Positions 32,901 to 40,174 of a stretch of DNA of 64,000 bases are shown here, one piece after another. The DNA comes from Hymenobacter nivis (GTDB taxonomy: Bacteria > Bacteroidota > Bacteroidia > Cytophagales > Hymenobacteraceae): positions 744,753-808,752 of the forward strand of contig NZ_RCYZ01000002.1 of assembly GCF_006439025.1 (NCBI RefSeq), read 5' to 3'. Positions within the stretch are counted from its first letter, which is position 1. The number at the start of each line of letters is the position of its first letter. Made by a program: the position numbers and the translations under genes. Below the pieces are notes generated by a model, which was not told where the DNA came from, ran no database searches, and saw only the letters and a program-made list of their open reading frames with translations.

Positions 32901-33056
32901 ACGGGCACCTCCTTCTACGTCGAGCCCCAGTACGGCCTCGTGGTCGTGTTCCTCTCCAACCGTGTGCACCCCACCCGTCGCAACGGCAAACTTTCGGAAG
33001 TGGGCGTGCGCACCGGCCTCATGCAAGTGTCCATCGAGAGCGTTGTGAAACCGTAG
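29910..33056 (+). CDS. Beta-N-acetylhexosaminidase (GH3) fused to a serine hydrolase
   Basis: A 1048-residue secreted fusion. A TTG start at 29910 gives MIRNALPALPLVSSLAQRLL and a hydrophobic core ending APAQ; no ATG serves this signal. Residues about 75-430 form a NagZ-like GH3 barrel with the His/Asp dyad in KHFPGHGD (250-257) and nucleophile D336 (IFTDAMNMKGV). A GH3 C-terminal-like alpha/beta region follows to about 610. From about 625 to the end lies a class C beta-lactamase-type domain with S720-L-T-K723 (DLASLTKLL) and the YSDLSF Tyr motif. Such fusions occur in Bacteroidota and suggest cell-wall recycling: one domain trims GlcNAc, the other may act on peptide or ester bonds. Confidence 0.92.
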   Translation: MIRNALPALPLVSSLAQRLLVLLLLAAPLLAPAQRRTALPTHRVTRPKNFPRGPRPKAPAAGAPAFVQYLHSPWVDSVMRVLTPDQRVAQLFMVAAYSNRQRIDEDSVAALVQQYGVGGLIFFQGGPVRQSKLLNRYQAQARVPLLVALDGEWGVGMRLDSIEKFPYQMSLGALAAADTALLYGMGTEVARQFRRLGMHVNFAPVVDVNNNAANPVIGFRSWGENPAAVSRASRQYMRGMQDAGVLAVAKHFPGHGDVDVDSHLALPTVRVDRRRLDSLELPPFRNLIANGLGGMMVAHLNVPALDTTGTPTTLSRPVITGMLRGELGFNGLIFTDAMNMKGVTSRYPPGEADVRALQAGNDILEFSRNVPLALRMVRAAVDSGRLSQREIDQHCRRVLALKHWAGLNHYRPIDLKNLDADLNPPHARYLSHRLTELSLTLLRNQRSLLPLRRLDTLRVATLVLGGAPGDTTAFQKAVADYVPTAHFHAAASPTLDELTRLRAALKPYNLVLVSLQGLGRLPATNFGIAPETNLLLRELAGQKQTLVLSVFGSAYAVAKVRDLDRAAAVVLAYQESPDAQSLAAQLIFGGVGAQGTLPVTVSNQFPRGFGLKTEGGLRLRYANPEDVGLDGRLEARIDSLVGRALAVQAVPGCQVVVARNGTVVLRKSYGNQTYAGYSDAPLAQQAKKQKGRRSLETPAPTGALSVPRPVADGDLYDLASLTKLLASTPALLRLEQEGKFSPDSTMGNYFPFLRGTNKANLNMREVLAHQARLKAFIPFWQELRKKNGALRRRYFRADSSARFPLLVARGLWASRKLPARINQEIGASPLNAKPGYVYSDLSFMLYPQLVRARSGLPFEDFLQRDVYRPLGATTLGFRPARRFPLARIVPTEYDSTFRRQLLHGTVHDEGAALLGGFAGHAGLFGNANDVAKLVQTYAWGGRYGGQQLFDKKILADWTRCQFCPDNRRGLAFDRPAADPSVNFAKSSSPAAFGHTGYTGTSFYVEPQYGLVVVFLSNRVHPTRRNGKLSEVGVRTGLMQVSIESVVKP

Positions 33057-33121
33057 GGCCCTATCGGCCTAGTGGCCAGTGATGTACTTTTAAAAATTCC
33101 GCTTCTTCGCATCCGCCGCCC

Positions 33122-33478
33122 ATGCTTAGCTCCGACCACTTCCTGACGGCCTTGTTCATTGTGGTTTTTGGAGCGGGCTTGGCCGCCACGCTCGCCGCCA
33201 ACCCGCCGGCCCGCGACGACAGCGCCCTTTTTCGCCGCTGGACGCAGGGCTTACCCGCTGCCGTGGTGGCCCAGGTCACGCCCGAACTCTGGCAGAAGCT
33301 GGTGCGTACCTACTTTGTCACGGTGGTACCGGCGCTGTCCATCATTGGAGCGGTAGTGCTGATAGGGCCCCAGCGATTCGTCTTTCCCGTTGTCATTCTC
33401 TCCGGTTTAGCGGTGCAGGTAGCGGCCAGGTTTTTCATTCGGCGCTACTTGCTGCGCCAGGTGCTGCCGCTGGCGTAA
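33122..33478 (+). CDS. Small membrane protein, paralogue 1
   Basis: A 118-residue protein with two or three hydrophobic segments: LTALFIVVFGAGLAATLAA near the start, and two after residue 65 (VVPALSIIGAVVLIG, FPVVILSGLAVQVAARFF). The conserved middle reads NPPARDDSALFRRWTQGLP. It is clearly homologous to the next gene (33620). No known domain or signal peptide. Start ATG 33122. Function unknown. Confidence 0.75.
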   Translation: MLSSDHFLTALFIVVFGAGLAATLAANPPARDDSALFRRWTQGLPAAVVAQVTPELWQKLVRTYFVTVVPALSIIGAVVLIGPQRFVFPVVILSGLAVQVAARFFIRRYLLRQVLPLA

Positions 33479-33619
33479 GCTGCCTGGGGCCCTAAAGGGG
33501 TTTTGCTAGTCGATTAATTTGACCGTGCTGAATCCGTAGGGCCCTGGCCAGTTATTAAGGGTGCTTTTTAGCAAACGGCGCCTACATTTGGGCCTCGCCC
33601 AACCGCTACCGTTCTGCCC

Positions 33620-33982
33620 ATGCTTGCCGCCGCCGAAACGTCCGCTTTTGCCCTAGCCCTCGTGGCAACCGGAACGGTTGTCGCCGCTGTGATGCTGGCC
33701 AATCCGCCGGCCCGGACCAGCAGCGCTTTGTTCCGCCGCTGGACGCAGGGCCTGCCAGCCGATGTGGCCGCCAGCGTGTCGGAAGCAACCTGGCAGCGGC
33801 TGGTGCGCACGTACTGCGCTTGCGTGGTAGGGGCCCTGGCGGTGCTGGGCGTGCTGCTGCACTGGGTGTTGCCGGCCAACCGGGCGCTGCCGGCCACCAC
33901 GCTTTTTTGCCTGGCCATAGTGTTTGGGGCGCGCTTTTTCGTTCGGCGCTACTTGCTGCGCCAGGCGCTGCCGCTGGCGTAG
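33620..33982 (+). CDS. Small membrane protein, paralogue 2
   Basis: A 120-residue paralogue of the preceding gene, with the same layout of hydrophobic segments. Shared stretches include SSALFRRWTQGLPADV (versus DSALFRRWTQGLPAAV), LVRTY, and the C-terminus ARFFVRRYLLRQALPLA (versus ARFFIRRYLLRQVLPLA). The two genes are tandem, separated by 140 bp, and probably arose by local duplication. Function unknown. Confidence 0.75.
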   Translation: MLAAAETSAFALALVATGTVVAAVMLANPPARTSSALFRRWTQGLPADVAASVSEATWQRLVRTYCACVVGALAVLGVLLHWVLPANRALPATTLFCLAIVFGARFFVRRYLLRQALPLA

Positions 33983-34008
33983 CAAGTAGCGCCCCGGGGC
34001 CCTAAACG

Positions 34009-34434
34009 TTACCCGATTTGCTGCTCGGCCTGGAGCCAGGCCACGGCGTCGGTCTCGGTGATGGTTTGGTTCATGCGGAAGGGTTGGCCGTCGTAGGTGT
34101 GCGGCTCGGGCACGGCGCCGTCTTGCATAAACTCTTCGCGCAGGCCGGGCGCCATGAAGTACACCATGCACACCGGGGGCCCCAGCGTGCGCACCAGCTG
34201 GCTGTAGTACGTGCCCAGCAGCCAGGCCAGCGTGGCCGGGGCGCTGCGGTGCCGCCGCCGGATGTCGAGGAGCCAGTAGCGGGCGTGGTGCACTTGGGCA
34301 TCCGCCAGCAGGTCATCGTAGCCTTGCCGGGCTTCGGCTTCCGTCACGGGCCGCAGCCAGCGGCCCACCAAAATGTCGGTGTGGGGTTGGTAGCTGATTT
34401 CCAGGAAATCGGCTGAAGGGTAGGGGAGCTGCAT
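34009..34434 (-). CDS. Conserved-looking protein of unknown function
   Basis: A 141-residue soluble protein without signal peptide or membrane segment. It begins MQLPYPSADFLEISYQPHTD and has alternating strands and helices: LVGRWLRPVTEAEARQGYDDLL, ARYWLLDIRRRHRSAPATLAW and PPVCMVYFMAPGL. The order of elements loosely recalls STAS/SpoIIAA-like folds, but no motif makes this certain. It faces the acyl-CoA synthetase gene with a divergent start, and converges on the 33620 gene. Codon use is like that of its neighbours, so it is probably a real gene. Confidence 0.65.
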   Translation of the reverse strand: MQLPYPSADFLEISYQPHTDILVGRWLRPVTEAEARQGYDDLLADAQVHHARYWLLDIRRRHRSAPATLAWLLGTYYSQLVRTLGPPVCMVYFMAPGLREEFMQDGAVPEPHTYDGQPFRMNQTITETDAVAWLQAEQQIG

Positions 34435-34567
34435 TTACGAAGACGGGGGCCGGCGGTAGGCCGGGGCCCCCGCTTCAACGAAAGGCCCGCCACAAGGTTG
34501 GCGCCGGGCCAAACGCGCGGCGCGTGGCTATCTTCCGGGCCCGTTCCCACCCCACCCGCTCCCGCTT

Positions 34568-36193
34568 ATGTTAGGCCTCATGATGCACGCGCCGCTGCGC
34601 GTAGCCGCCCTGCTCGAACACGCCGCCAAGTGGCACGCCGACACCGAAATCGTGTCGCGCCTGCCCGAAGGCGGCCTCTTTCGCTATACCTACGCCGATG
34701 CGCACCGCCGCAGCAAGCAGCTGGCCAAGGCCTTGCTGCGGCTGGGCGTGGCCCCCGGCGACCGGGTGGGCACGCTGGCCTGGAACACCCACCGCCACTT
34801 CGAGCTCTACTTCGGCGTGGCCGGCATCGGGGCGGTGTGCCACACCGTCAACCCGCGCTTGTTTCCCGAGCAGCTGGTGTACATCCTCAATCACGCCGAA
34901 GACCGGGTGCTGTTCTTCGACCTCACCTTTCTGCCCTTGGTAGAGCGCCTGGCGCCTATTTGCCCGAAGGTAGAAAAGTGGGTGCTGCTGGCGGGGCCCC
35001 AGCACCTGCCGGCCAACTCTGAGCTGCCCGGCCTGTGCAGCTACGAAGACCTGCTCGAGCCCGAGCGCGACGACTACGAGTGGCCCACGTTCGACGAGAA
35101 CACGGCGTGCTCGCTGTGCTACACCTCCGGCACCACCGACCAGCCCAAGGGCGTGCTGTACTCGCACCGCTCCACGGTGCTGCACGCGCTGGCCATTTCG
35201 CTGCCCGACGCCCTGGGCTGCTCGGCCCTTGATGTGGTGCTGCCCGTGGTGCCCATGTTCCACGTCAACGCCTGGGGCTTCCCCTACATGGCGCCCCTCA
35301 ACGGGGCCAAGCTGGTGCTGCCGGGCCCCGGGCTCGATGGCGCTAGCCTGTTCGAACTATTTGAGAGCGAGCGGGTCACGTTCTCGGCCGGGGTGCCCAC
35401 CATTTGGCTGGGGCTGCTGCAGTTCATGCGCCAGAGCGGCCACCGCTTCAGCACCCTGAAGCGCACCGTGGTGGGCGGCTCGGCTTGCCCCCCGGCCCTG
35501 ATGGCGGCGTTCGAAAACGAGCTGGGCGTGACCATCCGCCACGCCTGGGGCATGACGGAAACCAGCCCGCTTGGCACCGCCAGCGTGCTAAAGGCCAACC
35601 AGCTGGCGCTGCCGCCGGACGCCCAACGGGCGGAGCTGCAAAAGCAGGGCCGCGTGCTGTTCGGGGTGGACATGAAAATTGTGGACGACGCCGGCCAGGC
35701 CCTGCCCCACGACGGCGTGGCCTTCGGCGACCTGCTGGTGCGGGGCCCCTGGGTGGTGGGCGACTACTACGGCGACCGCAACCCCGGCCACCTCACCGCC
35801 GACGGCTGGTTCCGCACCGGCGACGTGGCCACCATCGACGCCGCCGGCTTCATGCACATCACCGACCGCTCGAAGGACGTCATCAAATCGGGCGGCGAGT
35901 GGATATCGAGCATCGAGCTGGAAAACCTGGCCGTGGCCCACCCCGCCGTGGCCGAGGCCGCCGTCATTGGCGTGGCCAGCGCCCGCTGGGCCGAGCGGCC
36001 GCTGCTAATTGTGGTGCGCCGCCCTGGCCACGAGGTATCAACCGAAGAACTGCTGGACTTTTTCGAAGGCAAGGTGGCCCGGTTCTCGGTGCCCGACGCC
36101 GTGGAGTTTGTGGACCAGCTGCCCCACACCGCCACCGGCAAGCTCCTCAAAACCCAGCTCCGCCAAGACTTCGCGGGCTACGAGCTGCCGTAG
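34568..36193 (+). CDS. Fatty acyl-CoA synthetase (AMP-forming ligase)
   Basis: A 541-residue acyl-adenylate-forming enzyme of the medium/long-chain fatty acyl-CoA ligase group. The P-loop-like motif is YTSGTTDQPKGV; others are VPMFHVNAWGFPY, WGMTETSPLG, the adenylate-binding DGWFRTGD with the hinge DRSKDVIKSGGEWIS, and the C-terminal catalytic Lys in TATGKLLKTQLR. It activates a fatty acid with ATP and CoA for degradation or lipid synthesis; chain length cannot be read off. Start ATG 34568 (MLGLMMHAPLR). Its stop lies two bases before a 45-bp inverted repeat. Confidence 0.92.
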   Translation: MLGLMMHAPLRVAALLEHAAKWHADTEIVSRLPEGGLFRYTYADAHRRSKQLAKALLRLGVAPGDRVGTLAWNTHRHFELYFGVAGIGAVCHTVNPRLFPEQLVYILNHAEDRVLFFDLTFLPLVERLAPICPKVEKWVLLAGPQHLPANSELPGLCSYEDLLEPERDDYEWPTFDENTACSLCYTSGTTDQPKGVLYSHRSTVLHALAISLPDALGCSALDVVLPVVPMFHVNAWGFPYMAPLNGAKLVLPGPGLDGASLFELFESERVTFSAGVPTIWLGLLQFMRQSGHRFSTLKRTVVGGSACPPALMAAFENELGVTIRHAWGMTETSPLGTASVLKANQLALPPDAQRAELQKQGRVLFGVDMKIVDDAGQALPHDGVAFGDLLVRGPWVVGDYYGDRNPGHLTADGWFRTGDVATIDAAGFMHITDRSKDVIKSGGEWISSIELENLAVAHPAVAEAAVIGVASARWAERPLLIVVRRPGHEVSTEELLDFFEGKVARFSVPDAVEFVDQLPHTATGKLLKTQLRQDFAGYELP

Positions 36194-36195
36194 AG

Positions 36196-36314
36196 GCTGT
36201 ACCGCCAAGCTGCGCTTGGCCTTGCCCCAGGGCCCCCAGCGCAAGCATCAGTTTTTAATAAAGCTATTCGCTGGGGGCCCTGGGGCAAGGCCAAGCGCAG
36301 CTTGGCGGTACAGC
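36196..36314. repeat. REP-like 45-bp perfect inverted repeat, upstream of the RAYT gene
   Basis: The 45-nt arms 36196-36240 and 36270-36314 are exact complements around a 29-nt loop. The arm begins GCTGTACCGCCAAGCTGCGC. A related hairpin lies after the transposase gene at 36916. Typical of the elements mobilised by REP-associated transposases; it may also end transcription of the acyl-CoA synthetase gene. Confidence 0.88.
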
Positions 36315-36325
36315 ACATTGAACGC

Positions 36326-36913
36326 ATGAATCTGACGCATTACCAACGCCGTTTGCCGCACCAGCTCGGTCCGGGTGCGTCGTATTTCGTCACGTTCCGT
36401 CTTGCGGGCTCGTTGCCCCGCGAAACGGTCGCGCGGCTGTTGGAGGAGCGTGCCTTGCGCAGGCAAGAGCCCAGCGTGCCCGATGCTGGCAAGCGCTTTT
36501 TTGGGGCTTTTGATGCCGCACTTGATTGTGCCACCCAGGGCCCCTGCTACCTGAACTGCCCCGCCGAAGCAGCCATCGTGCAGGCTTCCTTGCATTTTCT
36601 GGATGGCCCGGGCTACGAGCTACTGGCCTACTGTTTGATGCCGAACCATGTGCATCTGGTGGTGCATCTACCGCTGGAAACTATTGCGCCCCTGGCCCGC
36701 ACCTTGCAACGGCTAAAAAGCCATACTGCTCGGCAGCTCAACCAGCTGCGCGGTACCACTGGCCCGGTCTGGCAGCGTGAGAGCTATGACCACCGCGTCC
36801 GCGATGCGCATGAGCTAACGGCTATCATTGCCTACACGCTCAACAACCCGGTCAAAGCCGGCTTGGCCCAGGAGTGGCAGCAGTGGCCTTACAGCTACCG
36901 GCGCGAACCGTAG
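36326..36913 (+). CDS. REP-associated tyrosine transposase (RAYT, Y1 family)
   Basis: ATG 36326 gives 195 residues. The protein is a single-domain Y1/HUH nuclease of the RAYT type: N-terminal FVTFRLAGSLPRETVARL, the metal-binding HUH motif in LMPNHVHLVVHLP (H108, H110), and the catalytic Tyr, most likely Y154 in WQRESYDHRVRD, followed by the helix with YTLNNPVKAGL. RAYTs nick single-stranded DNA at REP hairpins and are usually single-copy domesticated genes rather than free insertion sequences. It lies exactly between two REP-like inverted repeats, as expected. All motifs look intact, so it may be active. Confidence 0.9.
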   Translation: MNLTHYQRRLPHQLGPGASYFVTFRLAGSLPRETVARLLEERALRRQEPSVPDAGKRFFGAFDAALDCATQGPCYLNCPAEAAIVQASLHFLDGPGYELLAYCLMPNHVHLVVHLPLETIAPLARTLQRLKSHTARQLNQLRGTTGPVWQRESYDHRVRDAHELTAIIAYTLNNPVKAGLAQEWQQWPYSYRREP

Positions 36914-36915
36914 AG

Positions 36916-37044
36916 CTGTACCGCCAAGCTGTGCTTGGCCTTGCCCCAGGGGCCCAAAACGCACGTTGGTTCTTCTCAAAAAAGAGGGCGAAGCGGCCGT
37001 GCCTGGGGCCCTGGGGCAAGGCCAAGCACAGCTTGGCGGTACAG
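36916..37044. repeat. REP-like inverted repeat, downstream of the RAYT gene
   Basis: Arms 36916-36947 (CTGTACCGCCAAGCTGTGCT...) and 37013-37044 are complementary, with longer pairing toward the loop broken by a one-base indel. Compared with the upstream hairpin, a C in one arm is T here, and the partner G in the other arm is A, so the base pair is kept. Confidence 0.88.
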
Positions 37045-37045
37045 G

Positions 37046-37876
37046 CTACCGGCCCAGCTCCTCGGCCCTGTCCCGCGCCGCGCCGGCGCCGGCCATCAGG
37101 CCCTCGCGCACCTGGCCCGTGCCGAAGGCGCGCATGGCGGCCTCGGTGGTGCCGCCCTTGGAAGAGACTTTCGCAATCCAGTCGGCGCAGCTCAGGCCGG
37201 CTTGTGAGTACAGCTCCACGGCCCCGCGGAAGGTTTGGCTTACCAGCAGCTCGGCTTCGGCGGGGGCGAAGCCCATTTGGGCGGCCGCCGCCATCAGGGC
37301 GTCCATGCAGTAGTACACGTAGGCCGGGCCGCTGCCCGAAATGGCCGTGCTGGCGTCGATGGCGGCCTCGTTCTCCACGTAAATGGTTTTGCCGGTGGTA
37401 GATAGCAGGTTTTGCACCTGCACCAGCTCGGCGCGGCTCACCTCGTCGGTGCTGGTGAAGGCCGTCATGCCCATCCCGATTTGGGCGGGCAAGTTGGGCA
37501 TGGCCCGGATGATTTTGGGCGTGCCCAGCGCCTGCCGCAGCGTGGCCACCGTGACGCCCGCCATAATGCTGAGCACCACCTGCTCGGGCTGCACCAGCCC
37601 CGCCAGCCGCGCAAACAGGGCCCCCGAGTCCTGCGGCTTCACGGCCAAGATGATGATGCTGGCGCCGGGCACGCACTCCTCGGGCGTGCCCCACACCGTG
37701 CCGATTTCGTGGGCCGCCAGGGCCCCCACGCGCTCGGGCGAACGGGCCAGTAGCCGCAAATCGAGCCGCGAAGTTATGTGGGCGCGCACGAAGCTGCGGG
37801 CGTAGGTCAGGCCCATGTTGCCGCCACCGATGATGAGGATTTTCAAGCTGAAGTGAGTTAGTGAAGATAAAGCCAT
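37046..37876 (-). CDS. proC: Pyrroline-5-carboxylate reductase
   Basis: A 276-residue reductase that makes L-proline from pyrroline-5-carboxylate using NAD(P)H. The Rossmann motif GGGNMG is near the start (KILIIGGGNMG), with LAVKPQ in the middle of the fold. The C-terminal half has the family signatures IRAMPNLPAQIGMGMTAF, AISGSGPAYVYYCMDAL and SSKGGTTEAAMRAF. Length and domain order are normal. The ATG at 37876 adds about ten residues before the first strand. Its stop codon lies one base from the REP-like hairpin, which probably doubles as terminator. A DUF2059 gene lies upstream on the same strand. Confidence 0.95.
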   Translation of the reverse strand: MALSSLTHFSLKILIIGGGNMGLTYARSFVRAHITSRLDLRLLARSPERVGALAAHEIGTVWGTPEECVPGASIIILAVKPQDSGALFARLAGLVQPEQVVLSIMAGVTVATLRQALGTPKIIRAMPNLPAQIGMGMTAFTSTDEVSRAELVQVQNLLSTTGKTIYVENEAAIDASTAISGSGPAYVYYCMDALMAAAAQMGFAPAEAELLVSQTFRGAVELYSQAGLSCADWIAKVSSKGGTTEAAMRAFGTGQVREGLMAGAGAARDRAEELGR

Positions 37877-37914
37877 TGGCCCAGCTTTTTGGGCGTGACC
37901 CCTTGGGCGCTGCG

Positions 37915-38454
37915 CTATTTGCGCAGGGCCTGCATCATGCGTTGCATCTCGGGCATCAATACCTGCACCCGGCGTTGGGTGGCGGCGGCCACCAAGCGGG
38001 CCGCTTCGGGTTGCTTGCGCAGCAGCAGCTGGCCTAGGCTAGAGCGGTAAAAGGCGGTGAGCTCGCGCAGTTCTTTGGTGGTAAACGTGTGGCCGTAGGC
38101 TTGGATCAGGTCTTCTTTTACCGCGTCCCAGCTCATGGATTTCTTGTAAAACTCGCGCATTTTGGTTTGCAGTTCCGCCCGTTGGGCCTTGCGCTCCGGC
38201 GTTTGTGGCTCCTGCGATTGGGCCACTAGCTGGGCCTGCGCCGCTTCCTGCGACTTGAGTATCATCTCTGTCTGGCTGGCCAGCTGCTGCTTCATTTGCA
38301 TGGCTATCAGCAAATCGAGGGCGGCCGCGTGCTGCGCCGCCGGCAGCGGTGCCTGGGCGGCCGCAGGCGTGGCCTTGGCCGTGGTTTGGGCCTGTGCCTG
38401 GGCCACCGGGCTGGCAAAGCCCAGGGCGCCAAGTAGCAACAAAAATTTGCGCAT
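37915..38454 (-). CDS. DUF2059 periplasmic protein
   Basis: ATG 38454 gives 179 residues with a signal peptide (MRKFLLLLGALGFASPVAQAQAQ). The mature protein is helical and Gln/Ala-rich, and ends in a DUF2059 domain: MREFYKKSMSWDAVKEDLIQAY, then FTTKELRELTAFYRSSLGQ and the tail LMPEMQRMMQALRK. The role of DUF2059 is unknown; many members are periplasmic. The gene is 38 bases upstream of proC on the same strand. A longer frame to 38883 has no signal peptide and was rejected. Confidence 0.85.
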   Translation of the reverse strand: MRKFLLLLGALGFASPVAQAQAQTTAKATPAAAQAPLPAAQHAAALDLLIAMQMKQQLASQTEMILKSQEAAQAQLVAQSQEPQTPERKAQRAELQTKMREFYKKSMSWDAVKEDLIQAYGHTFTTKELRELTAFYRSSLGQLLLRKQPEAARLVAAATQRRVQVLMPEMQRMMQALRK

Positions 38455-38522
38455 GTGCGAGGGAAAGTAGGGGAGGACGCAAATAACGATTCCATCCGGC
38501 ATTGCCCCGCCACGCCAGGGCC

Positions 38523-39704
38523 CTATACCTTCACAATGACGCCCTTTTTGCGCATCAAATGCAGGATGCCCCACCAGATAACCACTAGCGTGAGGGCCCC
38601 GGCGAGCGAGGCGTTGCGCGGATCCTGGAACAGCGGCGCGATGCCCCAGCGGTACAGCCAGTCGCTGAAGCCCAGCGCGTTGCCCTGGGGCCCCGGTAGC
38701 TGAAACAGCTCGAACGTGCGCGAGAGGATGGCCGACAGGAAAAATACCGTGATGGCGTTCACGCCGTAGTCCAGGGCTGGGCCGGCGAAGCGGCGGTAGC
38801 CCTGCACGTCGCACAGCCAGTACAGGGCCGCCAGCGTGGCCAGGGCCAGGCCGCCGGCGTAGAGCACGTAGGAGCTGGTCCACAGCGCTTTGTTGATGGG
38901 AAACCAGCCGTTCCAGACGAGGCCCAGCACGATGGCCGCGCCCGCCGCTACAAACAGCCAGGCCACTTTAGCGGCCGGCTCGGGGCTTGGGCGGCGCAGC
39001 CACTGGCCGGCCAGGGCCCCCAGCAGGCCCGTGCCCAGGGCGGGCAGCGTGCCCAGCAGGCCCTCGGGGTCCCAGGTGCGCGACGACTTCCAGAGGTGGG
39101 GGATGGTGATGACGAGCCGGTCGAGCCAGGCGCCCAGGTTGGCTTCGGGCGCCAGGCTGGCGGGGCCCACGCCGGGCACCGGCACCACTTGCAGCAGCAC
39201 CGCGTAGCCCACCAGCAGGGCCCCCAATATGGCCAGCTGGGTGCGCCAGTTGGTGGTTAGAAATAGCACGCTGCACCCAAAAAATACCAGCCCCGTGCGC
39301 TGCAGCACGCCCAGGATGCGCACCTCTGAAAAATTGAAGTGCGGGTAGAGCGACGTGAGCACGCCCAGCCCAAAGAGCAGCGCCGCCCGCCGCGCCACCC
39401 GCGCCACCAGGGGCCCCCGGGCGTCGCCGCGGCGCTTGGCCCCGTCGAGGGCATACACCAGGCTCACGCCCACGATGAACAGGAAAAACGGGAAAATGAG
39501 GTCCGTGGGTGTGCAGCCGTTCCACTCGGCGTGCTCCAGCGGCGGGTAGATGTGGCCCCAGTCGCCGGGGTTGTTCACCAGCGTCATGGCCATCACGGTG
39601 AGGCCGCGGAACACGTCGAGGCTGATGAGGCGGCCGGGCTGCGAGGCTTCGGCCAGGGGCAGGGCCCCGGTGGTATCAAGGGCGGCTTGGGTGGTGGCGC
39701 GCAT
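38523..39704 (-). CDS. NagX/HGSNAT-like membrane acyltransferase
   Basis: A 393-residue integral membrane protein with about ten hydrophobic segments. The N-terminal signature SLDVFRGLTVMAMTLVNNPG and AEWNGCTPTDLIFPFFLFIVGVS is typical of the COG4299/DUF5009 group, related to human heparan-alpha-glucosaminide N-acetyltransferase and to bacterial NagX. Members are thought to acetylate amino sugars across the membrane or to help in GlcNAc use. That would fit with the GH3 hexosaminidase earlier in the window, though they are about 6 kb apart. Substrate not determinable from sequence. Confidence 0.88.
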   Translation of the reverse strand: MRATTQAALDTTGALPLAEASQPGRLISLDVFRGLTVMAMTLVNNPGDWGHIYPPLEHAEWNGCTPTDLIFPFFLFIVGVSLVYALDGAKRRGDARGPLVARVARRAALLFGLGVLTSLYPHFNFSEVRILGVLQRTGLVFFGCSVLFLTTNWRTQLAILGALLVGYAVLLQVVPVPGVGPASLAPEANLGAWLDRLVITIPHLWKSSRTWDPEGLLGTLPALGTGLLGALAGQWLRRPSPEPAAKVAWLFVAAGAAIVLGLVWNGWFPINKALWTSSYVLYAGGLALATLAALYWLCDVQGYRRFAGPALDYGVNAITVFFLSAILSRTFELFQLPGPQGNALGFSDWLYRWGIAPLFQDPRNASLAGALTLVVIWWGILHLMRKKGVIVKV

Positions 39705-40174
39705 AAGAAACGGGGAAGCGGGCGGGGGTAGGCGGGGGAAGGGGTGGGGGCGGGGTGGCGCGTTCAGAGGTCATTCAGGCCGTCACGCAGTGCGCAGCGA
39801 AGCACTTTTCCCGCGGTACTAATCATGTTTACTGCCGCGGCAAAGATGCTTCGCTGCGCGTTGCACGACCGTTGGCAGGGTTCTTTATGGCTGCGCGAAG
39901 CACCCAGATTTCAAAAGAACCACCATCAAAAGTTGAATTACTTCTAATAGAGATGGCAGAAATTTTGGATAATTTCAATTCACTAAAAGTACATTATCCA
40001 AATGTTTTGCAATCTTAGCGTTTTCAGTGTGAACAAAAACATTTGCGCCGGGGCCCTGCGTGCAGCTCTTTCCCGGCGCAGCAGCCCCGATTGGCCCCGC
40101 GGCGCGGCGCAGTCCCGCGTCGGGGTCCTATTTTTTGCCTCTATCCTTTCATTTCCAACCCCCAAGCTACTGCT
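39705..40174. other. Intergenic region upstream of the susC gene
   Basis: About 470 bp with the 88-bp palindrome (39782-39869), then an AT-rich part (about 39890-40020) unlike the surrounding DNA. The latter could encode a 43-residue peptide (39887-40018) of unknown status. A near-match to the TAnnTTTG element (TA, then a longer T run, G) is at 40129-40137, about 40 bases before the susC start. Confidence 0.5.
39782..39869. repeat. 88-bp palindromic element, copy 2
   Basis: Same length as copy 1 at 17135. Arms of about 36 nt (GTCACGCAGTGCGCAGCGAA... and a complement with several mismatches) share the core GCGCAGCGAAGCA/TGCTTCGCTGCGC and an AT-rich centre. Confidence 0.72.
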
